NCBI GenBank assembly: GCA_016872875.1
Contig: VGYW01000008.1
Coordinates: 1-45,226 of the forward strand
DNA length: 45,226 bases
Direction: 5' to 3'
Origin: Planctomycetota bacterium
GTDB taxonomy: Bacteria > Planctomycetota > PUPC01 > DSUN01
In this document: piece after piece, positions 1 through 7,314 of the stretch
How the letters are laid out: each line of letters starts with the position of its first letter
Numbering within the stretch: position 1 is the stretch's first letter
Program-made: the position numbers and the translations under genes
Notes under the pieces: model-generated
The model's database searches: none
Told to the model about the DNA's origin: nothing
The model's input: the letters and a program-made list of their open reading frames with translations, nothing else

Positions 1-44
1 ACTCAGGTCGCCCGTCATTCTCATATTCCCAAGACAGAAGCCCC

Positions 45-1985
45 TCAGTCCCGCGTCCGGCGATAGGTGACGAGGTCGGAGCAATGGCGCCCCGGGATGC
101 TCAACTGGAGGCGGCCCATCAGCTCCGCGCCCTTTGCGTGGGCCACCGCGCCGCTGGCGTCGGACCGCAATTCGTATGTGGCCTTGGGGTCTAGGCCGCG
201 AAGGGCGACCTGGGCGGTCGGGTACGGGCTCTGGGCGCGGCGGAAGGCGAGCACCAGACCCTCGTCGAGGTCGGGACGGTGGAACTGCATGGCGAGCCAG
301 TGCGTCTTGTCGCGCGTCTGAGGGGTGAGGGGATACCAGGCGCCGATGAGGAGGTGCCGCACCGCCCGATGGCGGTCAACCAGCTTCTTCGCACGCTCGC
401 GGTCGAAGTCGGGCGCGTCGGCTATCCAGCCCAGGCACAGCGATGAGGCCATCGTGGAGTGGAACGAATAGTCGTCCAGGCGGTTGAGATGGGCGACGAC
501 CGCGTTGCTGGGCAGATACTGGCTCAAGCCCCAGAGGCTCGCCTGGTCTACGTCGTTGTCGAACCAGTAGTCGGTCTTCTGGTGGATGTGCATGCGGCGG
601 AGGGTTTCCAGGTCAATGCGCCTGCCGCCGCTAGCGCACTCCTCCATCAGCGCGTCGGGCCACGACGCCGCGATGCGGTCCCAATACGCATACAGCCCCT
701 CGATGTACTTCATCTCCGTGATCCCCTGGCGGTCAGGCGCCTCGCCGTGGCGCCAGTGCGCCAGGGGGTCCATGTTGAAGTCCTGGCGATAGAAGCGGAA
801 CCCGGGCAGGCCCATGAAGCCTTTAACGATGCCGAAGAAGTAGTCCTGGACCTCTCGGAGGCCGAAGTTGGCGAGGTAGGTGCCCTGCGGCCCCGGCCCG
901 GCGGCCAGGAGCCAGTCGGGGTGGCGCTTGTGGAGCTCCGTGCCCGCCACGACTCGCTCGGGTTCGAACCAGAGGCCGTAGACCATGCCGTTCGCCTTGG
1001 CCGCGGCCGACACGGGCGCCATGCCCTGCGGATAGGCATCCTTGCGGGGAGTCCAGTTCCCCGCGCCCGCCGGCCAGCCGCCCTCGAACCAGCCGGCGTC
1101 GGTCAGCAGCGCCTCGAGGCCGAGCGGGGCGTACGCCTTGATCAGCGAAATCTGGTTCTCCGCGTTGCACTCGTTCAGCCACCCGCCGCCCCGCGTGAAG
1201 CAGGTATTGCAGAACAGGGTCGGCAGCGGCTCCTTCCCGTCGCGCTTCGCCACGTAGTGCCTGTAGAGAAGCTGGCGGAATTGGGCGTTCGCCTCCCACG
1301 AATCGCCCTCCCAGGCCAGGACGAGAATCCGCGGCGAGCGGACGCGTTCGCCGGGGCGGAGCCTGAAATGGGTACGCTCCAGCCCGGCCCGGAGCCGCAG
1401 GCCCTTGCCATCGGGTGATTCGATCCTCGCCTGCCACTGCCCCGACCAGCCGACGGCCAGGATGAGCGCGCCGCGCCCCGTTTCGACCTTGAGGAAAGGG
1501 AAATCCCTGTTCGACGACCTTCCGCCCCCGCCGCCCATGGCCACCGCCTGCTTCGCGCCGATGACCGCGGTGCTGACCTCGAAGTCGCTTGGATTCGACG
1601 GCGCGCCATTCGTCCTGTGGAGCTTGTACGGCGGGCAGGAGAGCGTGAGGTCGAGGGCCTGCACGTCGGAGATGACCGGTGTGTCGGCCTTCCTCGTGTT
1701 CTCCAGCCACAGCAGCCACTCGGCGGCTGGGAAGTCGCCGAAACGCCTCCGCTCCCATGTCAACCGCAGTCCCGACTTCTCATCGCTCCAGGTCACCCCC
1801 TTGGCGCCTTCCTCACGGCGGCGGGCGTCGAGGAACTCGCCCCCAGGCTTGCCATCGAAGACGAAGGAGAAGGGGCGCCGCGCATCCACAAGCTCATCAA
1901 CCCACACGGCCTTTCCTCCGGGCGCTCCCGCTTCCGCGGCGAGCGCAGCCGCCAACACGATGCTGAGAAGTGCAACCTTCCTCAT
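45..1985 (-). CDS. Secreted alpha-galactosidase, GH36 (melibiase) family
   Basis: This 646-aa protein should hydrolyse terminal alpha-galactosides outside the cytoplasm. The start is placed at the ATG beginning MRKVALLSIVLAAALAAEA, a clear signal peptide; an upstream in-frame ATG would add 29 Pro-rich residues with no signal character. Landmarks in order are a beta-sandwich N-domain (about 25-250), the barrel opening LFCNTCF..GGGW, the GH36 signature YGLWFEPERV, FYRQDFN with the presumed nucleophile Asp402, ECASGGRRID in the substrate loop, and WFDNDVD where the SDxxD acid/base motif lies. Length fits family members of roughly 650-730 aa. It follows the ChrB-type operon on the same strand after 130 bp and is probably a separate transcription unit. 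GH36 also contains alpha-N-acetylgalactosaminidases, so substrate is not fixed by sequence. Confidence 0.9.
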   Translation of the reverse strand: MRKVALLSIVLAAALAAEAGAPGGKAVWVDELVDARRPFSFVFDGKPGGEFLDARRREEGAKGVTWSDEKSGLRLTWERRRFGDFPAAEWLLWLENTRKADTPVISDVQALDLTLSCPPYKLHRTNGAPSNPSDFEVSTAVIGAKQAVAMGGGGGRSSNRDFPFLKVETGRGALILAVGWSGQWQARIESPDGKGLRLRAGLERTHFRLRPGERVRSPRILVLAWEGDSWEANAQFRQLLYRHYVAKRDGKEPLPTLFCNTCFTRGGGWLNECNAENQISLIKAYAPLGLEALLTDAGWFEGGWPAGAGNWTPRKDAYPQGMAPVSAAAKANGMVYGLWFEPERVVAGTELHKRHPDWLLAAGPGPQGTYLANFGLREVQDYFFGIVKGFMGLPGFRFYRQDFNMDPLAHWRHGEAPDRQGITEMKYIEGLYAYWDRIAASWPDALMEECASGGRRIDLETLRRMHIHQKTDYWFDNDVDQASLWGLSQYLPSNAVVAHLNRLDDYSFHSTMASSLCLGWIADAPDFDRERAKKLVDRHRAVRHLLIGAWYPLTPQTRDKTHWLAMQFHRPDLDEGLVLAFRRAQSPYPTAQVALRGLDPKATYELRSDASGAVAHAKGAELMGRLQLSIPGRHCSDLVTYRRTRD

Positions 1986-2115
1986 GCGAATACCATACGC
2001 CGGAGGGATTGGCGCCGTCAAGGGGCCTTGCGGCGGAGGGGCGGCGGGGCATATCAACATGGGGCATTGCACCCCACTCGGGGGCCAGCTACCCCCACGA
2101 CCACACCGGCATCGT

Positions 2116-2760
2116 TCAACGGCTGCCGCGCGCCGGCCCGGCCTGGGCGACCGCCAGGTCGTCGAAGTGCGTCACGGCGTCGGCCTTGGTCCAGAGGCCG
2201 ATCTGGCCGGCGTCGGGGAACGTGGCATCGGTGGCCTTCAGGTGCTCCTTGCCGTCGAAGTAGCAGGTGATCTCATCGCCGACCATCCTGACACGCAGTG
2301 TGCGCCAGCCCGCAACCTGCGCGATGTTGGCGCTCCCCAGTTGCGTGCGGCGGCCGTCCACCACCTTGTAGACGCGGTAGTTCTCCTCGAGCGGGTTGTA
2401 GCGGGCGATGTAGTAGTTCTTGGCGTCCTTGGCGCGCCAGACGAGTCCGCCGCCCTGGTCAACCTCGCCGCTCACCGCGCGGAGCTTCACCGACACGTCC
2501 ACGTCCTTGTAGCTCGTGGCGTCGGCGAGGACGATGTTGAAGGTCGCCCCTGAGCTCGCGGCGGTCTGGGCCAGGGCGTTTCCCTTGCTGGGCGCGGTCG
2601 GGTCGGCGGCCGCCTTCCAGTCGCCCGCGGCCTGGGTGAAGCCCGCGGCTATCGCTCCGGGCTTGTCGCCATCGAAGTTCCATGCCTTTCCCGTCCCTTC
2701 GCCTGCGAGGGCCGTTGCGAACAGCAAGCCGGAAATGGCCACAACCACGTTCTTCCTCAT
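2116..2760 (-). CDS. Secreted concanavalin/LamG-like (DUF1080-type) protein
   Basis: A 214-aa protein that begins MRKNVVVAISGLLFATALAG, a signal peptide. The rest resembles a single concanavalin-A-like jelly roll of the DUF1080/3-keto-disaccharide hydrolase type: WNFDGDKPGA at the start, GGGLVWRAKDAKNYYIARY in the middle, WRTLRVRMVGDEITCYFDG, and the closing GQIGLWTKADAVTHFDDL. It probably binds or processes a glycan in the periplasm. Its ATG overlaps the permease stop codon (ATGA), so it is translationally coupled as the last gene of the ChrB/EB_dh/ABC operon, an odd place for a sugar-binding fold. The fold is well supported by sequence pattern; the role is not known. Confidence 0.72.
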   Translation of the reverse strand: MRKNVVVAISGLLFATALAGEGTGKAWNFDGDKPGAIAAGFTQAAGDWKAAADPTAPSKGNALAQTAASSGATFNIVLADATSYKDVDVSVKLRAVSGEVDQGGGLVWRAKDAKNYYIARYNPLEENYRVYKVVDGRRTQLGSANIAQVAGWRTLRVRMVGDEITCYFDGKEHLKATDATFPDAGQIGLWTKADAVTHFDDLAVAQAGPARGSR

Positions 2761-3650
2761 CTCGCTGCCTCCTTTCTCAGCAGCACGCCCCACAAGGCCA
2801 GGGGGAGCACGCAGGCCGCCACCATGACGAGCGCGAGGCTCGCGGTGTGCGCCTCGGGGGCGTTGGCCTCGATGGTGAACAAGCGGACCGCGAGGGTCTG
2901 GACGCCTGGCGGCGCGACGAGGATGGCGACGGCGAGCTCGCCCATGCAGAGGACGAAGCTGCCGGCCCACAGGAGCGCGAGCGCCCGGCCCGCCGCCGGG
3001 GCCACGAAGTGGCGGAGCGTTGTGGCCACCCCGCCGCCGTCGAGCCAGATCGCCTCCTCGCAATCCTTCGGCACCTGCGCCAGCGCGGCCGCCAGGGCGC
3101 GCACGGCCAGCGGAGCGAAGCGCGCCACGTGGCCCAGGACTATCATGGCCATGGTGCCGTAGAACCATGAGAACGCCGGCCGATTCCAGAGGCTCACGAG
3201 GCCCAGGCCCACGACGGCGCTCGGGAGGGCAAAGAGCGGGAGCTGGCTCGCCAGCCACGCGGCGCCGCCGGGCGCGTGGCCACGCTGGCACACCCAGGCC
3301 ATCAGAAGGCCGAGGAGCGCGAGCGCCGTGGCCCAGAGGAACGGCGGGAGGGCCAGCGGCGCCGCGCACAGCAGCGTGAGCGGTTGGCGCCACGCAACGT
3401 CCGTGCGCGCGAGGAGGAAGCCCAGAGGCACCCCCACGAGCAGCGTCCCGAACGCCGTGAGCGTCGAGAGGGCCAGGCTGTTCCACAGCAGACGCGTCCG
3501 CGCGGCCTGGCGCCAGAGCTCGCCCCAGGCCTCCGTGGCGAGCCCGCCGCGGAGCGCCGCCACGCCGAACGCCGCCACTGGCGCAAGGACGAGGGCTGCA
3601 TAGGCCGCGAGCACGGCGAAGGAGAAGCACCGGAACTGGCGCATGGCCAC
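2757..3650 (-). CDS. ABC transporter permease, single-unit, Fbp/Afu-like
   Basis: A 297-aa integral membrane protein with about six or seven hydrophobic segments. The binding-protein-dependent permease signature (EAA loop) is visible as DCEEAIWLDGGGVATTLRHF near residues 195-215. It should form the channel for the adjacent binding lipoprotein. Start is GTG at 3650 or ATG at 3644; both lie just after the binding-protein stop at 3657. FbpB/AfuB-type iron permeases are commonly about 500 aa or more with two fused permease units. This one has a single unit, so it would need to homodimerise. No ATP-binding subunit occurs anywhere in the operon. The downstream secreted protein overlaps it by 4 bp. 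Confidence 0.85.
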   Translation of the reverse strand: MAMRQFRCFSFAVLAAYAALVLAPVAAFGVAALRGGLATEAWGELWRQAARTRLLWNSLALSTLTAFGTLLVGVPLGFLLARTDVAWRQPLTLLCAAPLALPPFLWATALALLGLLMAWVCQRGHAPGGAAWLASQLPLFALPSAVVGLGLVSLWNRPAFSWFYGTMAMIVLGHVARFAPLAVRALAAALAQVPKDCEEAIWLDGGGVATTLRHFVAPAAGRALALLWAGSFVLCMGELAVAILVAPPGVQTLAVRLFTIEANAPEAHTASLALVMVAACVLPLALWGVLLRKEAAR

Positions 3651-3656
3651 CCCGCA

Positions 3657-4712
3657 CTACAGCCCCAGGACTCCCATGAGCTGCTTGGTCACTTCCTGCA
3701 TGCGAGCGGCGACGGCGGCGTATCCAACCGCCATGGGCCGGATGGCCGAGACCGGCCGCACGTTCGGCGGGGTCTGCACGCCCGGGTGCAACGGCACCTG
3801 CACGCAGTCGAGCTCGGCAAGGCGCTTCTCGGTCTCGGGCGAGAGCAGGTAGTCAATGAGCGCACGGGCCGCCTCCGGGTGCGGCGCGCCGGCGATCAGC
3901 GACACCGTGTTCGGCATCACCGGCGTGCCCAGGCCGTCCTGGTCCGGGTAGGCCATCGCCACGGGCTTGCCGTCCTTGATCGCCACGTTCGCGTCGTCGG
4001 TGTCCACGATGCCCCAGGCGGCCCGCCCGTCGGCGACGGCATTCTTCACCGCGCCGTTGCTGGGGAGGACCTGGAGCCCGTTGGCCCTTGCGCGGCGGAA
4101 GAAGTCGAGCGCCCGCTCGTCGCCCCAGGCCACGAAGAGCGCGGTGGCGTGGAACGCCGTCGTGCCGAACATGGGGTTGGCCAGGGCCGCCTTGCCGCGC
4201 CACTCGGGGCGAAGATAGTCGAGCAGCGACGACGGCGGCGCGCCCTGAACGAGCCTCGTGTTGTAGAGGATGACCCGCGCCCGCGCCGAGAAACCGGTCC
4301 AATAGCCCTCGGGGTCCTTGAACCCATCGGGGATGCCGGCGGCGCTGGGCGACTTGTAGGGCGCCAGGCACCCCGCCGCCCTCAGGGCGATCGCGCGCCC
4401 GGTCTCCGAACTCCAGAACACGTCGGCCTGCGGCCGCGCGCGCTCCGCCTGGAGCAGGTTCACGAGGCCCGTCGTCTTCGTCTCCTCCGTGTCGTACTTC
4501 GCCCTCACCCTGATGCCGGTCTTCTCCTCGAATGCTTTCAGGATCGGCTCGGAGAAGACCTGGTCGGTGGAGGTGTAGCAGACGACGAGCCGGCGCCCGG
4601 CCTGCGTTCCGCCTGAGTGCTCGGTTGAGCCACAGCCGGCCAGGGCAAGCCAGGCCAATACGGCCAGGATAGCTCGGAGGCCCCTCTCTTGGGCGAAGGA
4701 GGCCGGCATCAT
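3657..4712 (-). CDS. ABC substrate-binding lipoprotein, FbpA/FutA-like
   Basis: A 351-aa periplasmic binding protein. The start is the first of two ATGs (MMPASFAQ) and overlaps the upstream stop by 4 bp. A hydrophobic stretch ends in a lipobox, LALAGC, giving lipidation at Cys27. The mature domain starts RLVVCYTSTDQVFSEPI and carries YDTEETKTTGLV, DVFWSSE and GKAALANPMFGTTAFHA, the pattern of iron(III)/phosphonate/spermidine-type extracellular solute-binding proteins. The adjacent Tyr-Tyr pair that binds iron in FbpA/FutA is not visible where it would be expected; the region reads DTDDANVAIKDG. The ligand could therefore be another metal, an oxyanion or an organic acid. It is co-encoded with a permease but no ATPase. 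Confidence 0.86.
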   Translation of the reverse strand: MMPASFAQERGLRAILAVLAWLALAGCGSTEHSGGTQAGRRLVVCYTSTDQVFSEPILKAFEEKTGIRVRAKYDTEETKTTGLVNLLQAERARPQADVFWSSETGRAIALRAAGCLAPYKSPSAAGIPDGFKDPEGYWTGFSARARVILYNTRLVQGAPPSSLLDYLRPEWRGKAALANPMFGTTAFHATALFVAWGDERALDFFRRARANGLQVLPSNGAVKNAVADGRAAWGIVDTDDANVAIKDGKPVAMAYPDQDGLGTPVMPNTVSLIAGAPHPEAARALIDYLLSPETEKRLAELDCVQVPLHPGVQTPPNVRPVSAIRPMAVGYAAVAARMQEVTKQLMGVLGL

Positions 4713-5653
4713 GGCGCCGCCCCCTTCCGGCCCGGGCCGCCCACGAAGCGCAGGAGGATGAGGGTGGAGACCGAGTGCTCCTCGTAGAGCTCGTCGTCGA
4801 GCACGGCGATGGCGCACCGGTTGTCGCCCTTGGGGTCAATGACGGCGTCATCTTCGGGATGCCCAGTGTCGAACTTGCGGCCCATCTCGAGCGTCCAGCC
4901 CTTGCCGTCGTGGATGCCTTTGCCGCGCACGTCGGCCATGCTCCCGTCGGGCTCCTGCTGCTCGAAGGAGTCCACAACGTCGCCGGCGTGCTGTGCCGGC
5001 TTGTCCTTGGCCTTGTAGGGCGAGCGCCCGGCGTCCTGGGCGCGGAGGATGTAGACGGTCCTCTTGCTGTGGATGTCGTGCTTGACGGCCTTGGGATGGC
5101 CAATCGGCTGCTGGCTGATGACGTGGTACTTGTCGTCCACCCAGCCGATGGGGTTGCCTCGCCCGGCCTTCCAGTGCCAGACGTCCGACTTGTACGAACG
5201 GGTGACCGTGAGCATGCTGATAGCGTAGTCCTTCGTCATGGGGAACTGGATTGCGAACTGGTCGTCTGGCCTCGACGGTCGCTCGTAGTCATTCCTCTCT
5301 TTGTTCCAGACGTAGGGGTCGCGCATGTCGCTCCGGGTGGCGTCGGGCCACTGGGCCAGCACGAAGAACGCGTCGTCGGTGTGCAGCGCCCGCAGGACGA
5401 CCGGCTTAGGGTAGTCTCCGCCCATCGCCTCCCGCACGTTCACGGTCACGGGCTTGGCCTTTGACCAGGCCTCGTCCACCTGCCCGTCGAGCACTGGCGC
5501 GGTGGTGACATAGGTCGACTCCCACAGAATGGGGAACGGCTCAGCCGTCCAGCCCAGGCTGTCGGCCACTGGCCGCTGCGGCGCCGAGCAGGCGCCCGTG
5601 AGGGCCAGCAGGCCCAGGGCCAACGCGCCTCGCAACGCTCGCCTTCGCCACAT
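4709..5653 (-). CDS. EB_dh (ethylbenzene-dehydrogenase-like haem-binding) lipoprotein
   Basis: A 314-aa protein with a lipoprotein signal (LLALTGAC, Cys22). The start is the ATG of MWRRRALRGA; an earlier in-frame ATG adds eight residues. The mature part matches the EB_dh fold, a beta-sandwich that binds b-type haem in DMSO-reductase-family gamma subunits and in stand-alone cytochromes. Landmarks are APVLDGQVDEAWSKAKPVTV, VVLRALHTDDAFFVLAQWPD, DQFAIQFPM and SDVWHWKAGRGNPIGWVDD, whose His is a haem-ligand candidate. It is probably anchored at the membrane and exposed to the periplasm, acting as a redox or ligand-sensing protein. It overlaps the ABC binding protein by 4 bp and follows the ChrB-like genes after 30 bp. 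No catalytic molybdopterin subunit is nearby. Confidence 0.83.
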   Translation of the reverse strand: MWRRRALRGALALGLLALTGACSAPQRPVADSLGWTAEPFPILWESTYVTTAPVLDGQVDEAWSKAKPVTVNVREAMGGDYPKPVVLRALHTDDAFFVLAQWPDATRSDMRDPYVWNKERNDYERPSRPDDQFAIQFPMTKDYAISMLTVTRSYKSDVWHWKAGRGNPIGWVDDKYHVISQQPIGHPKAVKHDIHSKRTVYILRAQDAGRSPYKAKDKPAQHAGDVVDSFEQQEPDGSMADVRGKGIHDGKGWTLEMGRKFDTGHPEDDAVIDPKGDNRCAIAVLDDELYEEHSVSTLILLRFVGGPGRKGAAP

Positions 5654-5683
5654 GATCGGTCCTCCTGATACGAGCATCGTCGT

Positions 5684-6169
5684 TCACTCCTGTGTTCCCG
5701 GCTTCGCCCGCTCGAAGGCCCCGCCGGGCTTGCCCCGCCTCACCATCTCCTGGCAGTAGGCGTAGAGGGCGTCGTAGGCGACCCGCTCAGCCGCCACCAG
5801 CTCGTGGTCATCCCGCAGACCCAAGTGCCGGAATCCCTCGGCTATGGCACTCAGTCCCGCCGACTCCGGCTGGTTCCAGAGCGAGTTGTCAGTGTCCGCC
5901 CCATTGACGATTCGGGCCATGAGGACCAACGCGGGGTCCTTCCAGAGGCCGTACCTCCTCACGATCGCATCGAAGGAGCACTCCTGGCCGTGGTGTCCCA
6001 GCTCGTCGCCCTTGCAGTCGAAGGAGGTCGCCCCTTCACGTTGGGCGGTGTCGGCGACCTCCTCGGCAGGCACAAACAGGAGCTCCGCCTGCGGGTCCAC
6101 GAACTTCCTGATGAGCCACGGGCAGGCCACGCGGTCCACCTTCACCTTCTCGCGTGTGACCCATTTCAC
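5684..6169 (-). CDS. ChrB C-terminal-domain protein (chromate-resistance family), copy 2
   Basis: A 161-aa protein corresponding to the C-terminal half of ChrB. It begins MKWVTREKVKVDRVACPWLI, the family hallmark, followed by VDPQAELLFVPAEEV, FDCKGDELGHHGQECSFDAI with a His/Cys-rich centre (candidate metal or oxyanion site), and IVNGADTDN. No signal peptide, so cytoplasmic. In classical ChrB this domain is fused to an N-terminal domain and helps regulate chromate efflux. Here it is a separate gene whose ATG overlaps the stop of its paralogue (ATGA). No ChrA transporter is present in the window, so a chromate role should not be assumed. Confidence 0.86.
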   Translation of the reverse strand: MKWVTREKVKVDRVACPWLIRKFVDPQAELLFVPAEEVADTAQREGATSFDCKGDELGHHGQECSFDAIVRRYGLWKDPALVLMARIVNGADTDNSLWNQPESAGLSAIAEGFRHLGLRDDHELVAAERVAYDALYAYCQEMVRRGKPGGAFERAKPGTQE

Positions 6170-6636
6170 GGAGCGACTCCTTTCCCTGGCCGCGCGCGGC
6201 GCGCGGGGGCAGGCGCGGGCGGCATCTCAGCCTTCAGTGCCGCGTAGAGGGCGTCGTAGGCCACCGCCGCGCGCTCCAGCGCCGTCGCATCATCCGGGCT
6301 GATGAGCCGGATGCCCCGGCAGATCAGGTCGAGTCCCGCCGCGGCCGGTTCCACCTGGGCATCCTGAACCGTGTCGGCCTCGTCTATCATCCGGGCCATG
6401 CGCTCCAACACGGGGTCCTTGAGCTTGAACCGCCGCAGCAGCGTGTGGAACGTGCAGTGGCCGCGATGGTGGGAGTAACGCGCCCCGGGGATGTCAAAGG
6501 CCTCCGCCCCGGCCGGCAACGGCGTCTGGCCCGCGGGGACAAACGCGAACTCCGCCTCGGGGTCCACGTGGCGGCGGATCAGCCAGGCGGACCCCATTCG
6601 GTCCACCCCCACGTCTTGCCAGGTCACCCATCTCAT
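6166..6636 (-). CDS. ChrB C-terminal-domain protein, copy 1
   Basis: A 156-aa paralogue of the next gene. It opens MRWVTWQDVGVDRMGSAWLI and carries VDPEAEFAFVPAG, FDIPGARYSHHRGHCTFHTL, MIDEADTVQD and VAYDALYAAL. The His/Cys-rich centre is kept but altered: GHHGQEC of copy 2 is SHHRGHC here, and the Cys of VACPWLI is Ser. This suggests two different binding specificities or a heterodimer. The C-terminus is Pro/Ala/Arg-rich and probably disordered. It overlaps both neighbours by 4 bp (ATGA), so the three ChrB-like genes are translationally coupled. Confidence 0.85.
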   Translation of the reverse strand: MRWVTWQDVGVDRMGSAWLIRRHVDPEAEFAFVPAGQTPLPAGAEAFDIPGARYSHHRGHCTFHTLLRRFKLKDPVLERMARMIDEADTVQDAQVEPAAAGLDLICRGIRLISPDDATALERAAVAYDALYAALKAEMPPAPAPARRARPGKGVAP

Positions 6637-7088
6637 TCTTGCCGTCCTCGCTTGGCGCCGATTAGCGCGGCCCGGGCCTCTCGTCCCAGGCCGCTATGGA
6701 AGTAGTCGCGCCCCTGCGCCTGCTGGAAGCGCCTGGACAACGCCGCTCGGTCCGCGCTGCCGCGCCTCAAGGCGTCCAGAATGCGCCGATACTCCGCCTC
6801 GACCGGCCGCTGAAGCTCGGCGACCAGCCTCGCATGGTGGCCGGGACACTCCACTTCGCCTTCCCAGAGCATCGGGCTGCCCCCCATCTCGGCGATCTCG
6901 GCCGAAAGCCAACGGAAGTGCTCCCGGGTGCGAGCCGTGGCCGGCAACACCCACACGCCATCCCGGGGGCTCACCGCTCCGAGCCGCTGAAGCTTGCGCC
7001 ACACGTACACCCGCTTGGCACTCGGCCGGCGGGGGACTGAGTACACCAGGATTAGCCAGCGCTGGCGCGCAGCCGTCTCAGCAGCCAT
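6633..7088 (-). CDS. ChrB N-terminal-domain protein, candidate operon regulator
   Basis: A 151-aa protein corresponding to the N-terminal half of ChrB. Typical text is WLILVYSVPRRPSAKRVYVW, KLQRLGAVSPRDGVWVLPA and EHFRWLSAEIAEMGG, then a charged helical C-terminus (RRFQQAQGRDYF). The Arg/Lys-rich first helix and beta-alpha-beta pattern recall Cas2/PaaX-like ferredoxin folds, which is my inference. It is the first gene of the operon. Its ATG lies 45 bp from a palindrome that overlaps a consensus -10, the usual arrangement for an autoregulated repressor. A role as the DNA-binding part of a split ChrB is likely but unproven. Confidence 0.83.
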   Translation of the reverse strand: MAAETAARQRWLILVYSVPRRPSAKRVYVWRKLQRLGAVSPRDGVWVLPATARTREHFRWLSAEIAEMGGSPMLWEGEVECPGHHARLVAELQRPVEAEYRRILDALRRGSADRAALSRRFQQAQGRDYFHSGLGREARAALIGAKRGRQE

Positions 7089-7133
7089 GTCTCCACCCCG
7101 AGACTGCGGAATCCATTCGTCTTCGTCAGGAGG

Positions 7134-7153
7134 AATGTAACCATAGTTACATT
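7134..7153. promoter_or_regulatory. Perfect palindromic operator of the ChrB-type operon
   Basis: AATGTAACCATAGTTACATT: two perfect 8-bp arms around CATA. Its right end shares ATT with the -10 hexamer of the minus-strand promoter at 7151-7178, so a bound protein would block open-complex formation. It lies between the promoter and the first gene (ATG at 7088). The likely binder is the ChrB-N protein encoded just downstream. BlaI-like or GntR-like regulators elsewhere in the genome cannot be excluded. Confidence 0.75.
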
Positions 7154-7178
7154 ATACCCGGCCTCACGCGCTTGTCAA
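7151..7178 (-). promoter_or_regulatory. Consensus sigma-70 promoter of the ChrB-type operon
   Basis: On the minus strand TTGACA (7178-7173) and TATAAT (7156-7151) are separated by 16 bp. Both hexamers match the consensus exactly. Transcription should start near 7145, inside the palindrome, leaving a leader of about 55 nt before the ChrB-N gene. Confidence 0.8.
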
Positions 7179-7314
7179 CAGCAACTGCGGTTTTGGCCCT
7201 TGTGGCTTCTTGCGCTCCCGCCACACCGGACGGCCAGCCCCAGGTGGCCGGAGGGCCACTGTCCGCTCTCGCTCTTGCTCGATTATAGCACGTATCCGGG
7301 CCGCGCCGTGGGAT

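Noticed and set aside
5684..7088. Chromate resistance operon in the classical sense
   Set aside because: ChrB-type domains are present, but there is no ChrA transporter, and the neighbours are an EB_dh lipoprotein and an importer. I keep the domain names but not the phenotype.
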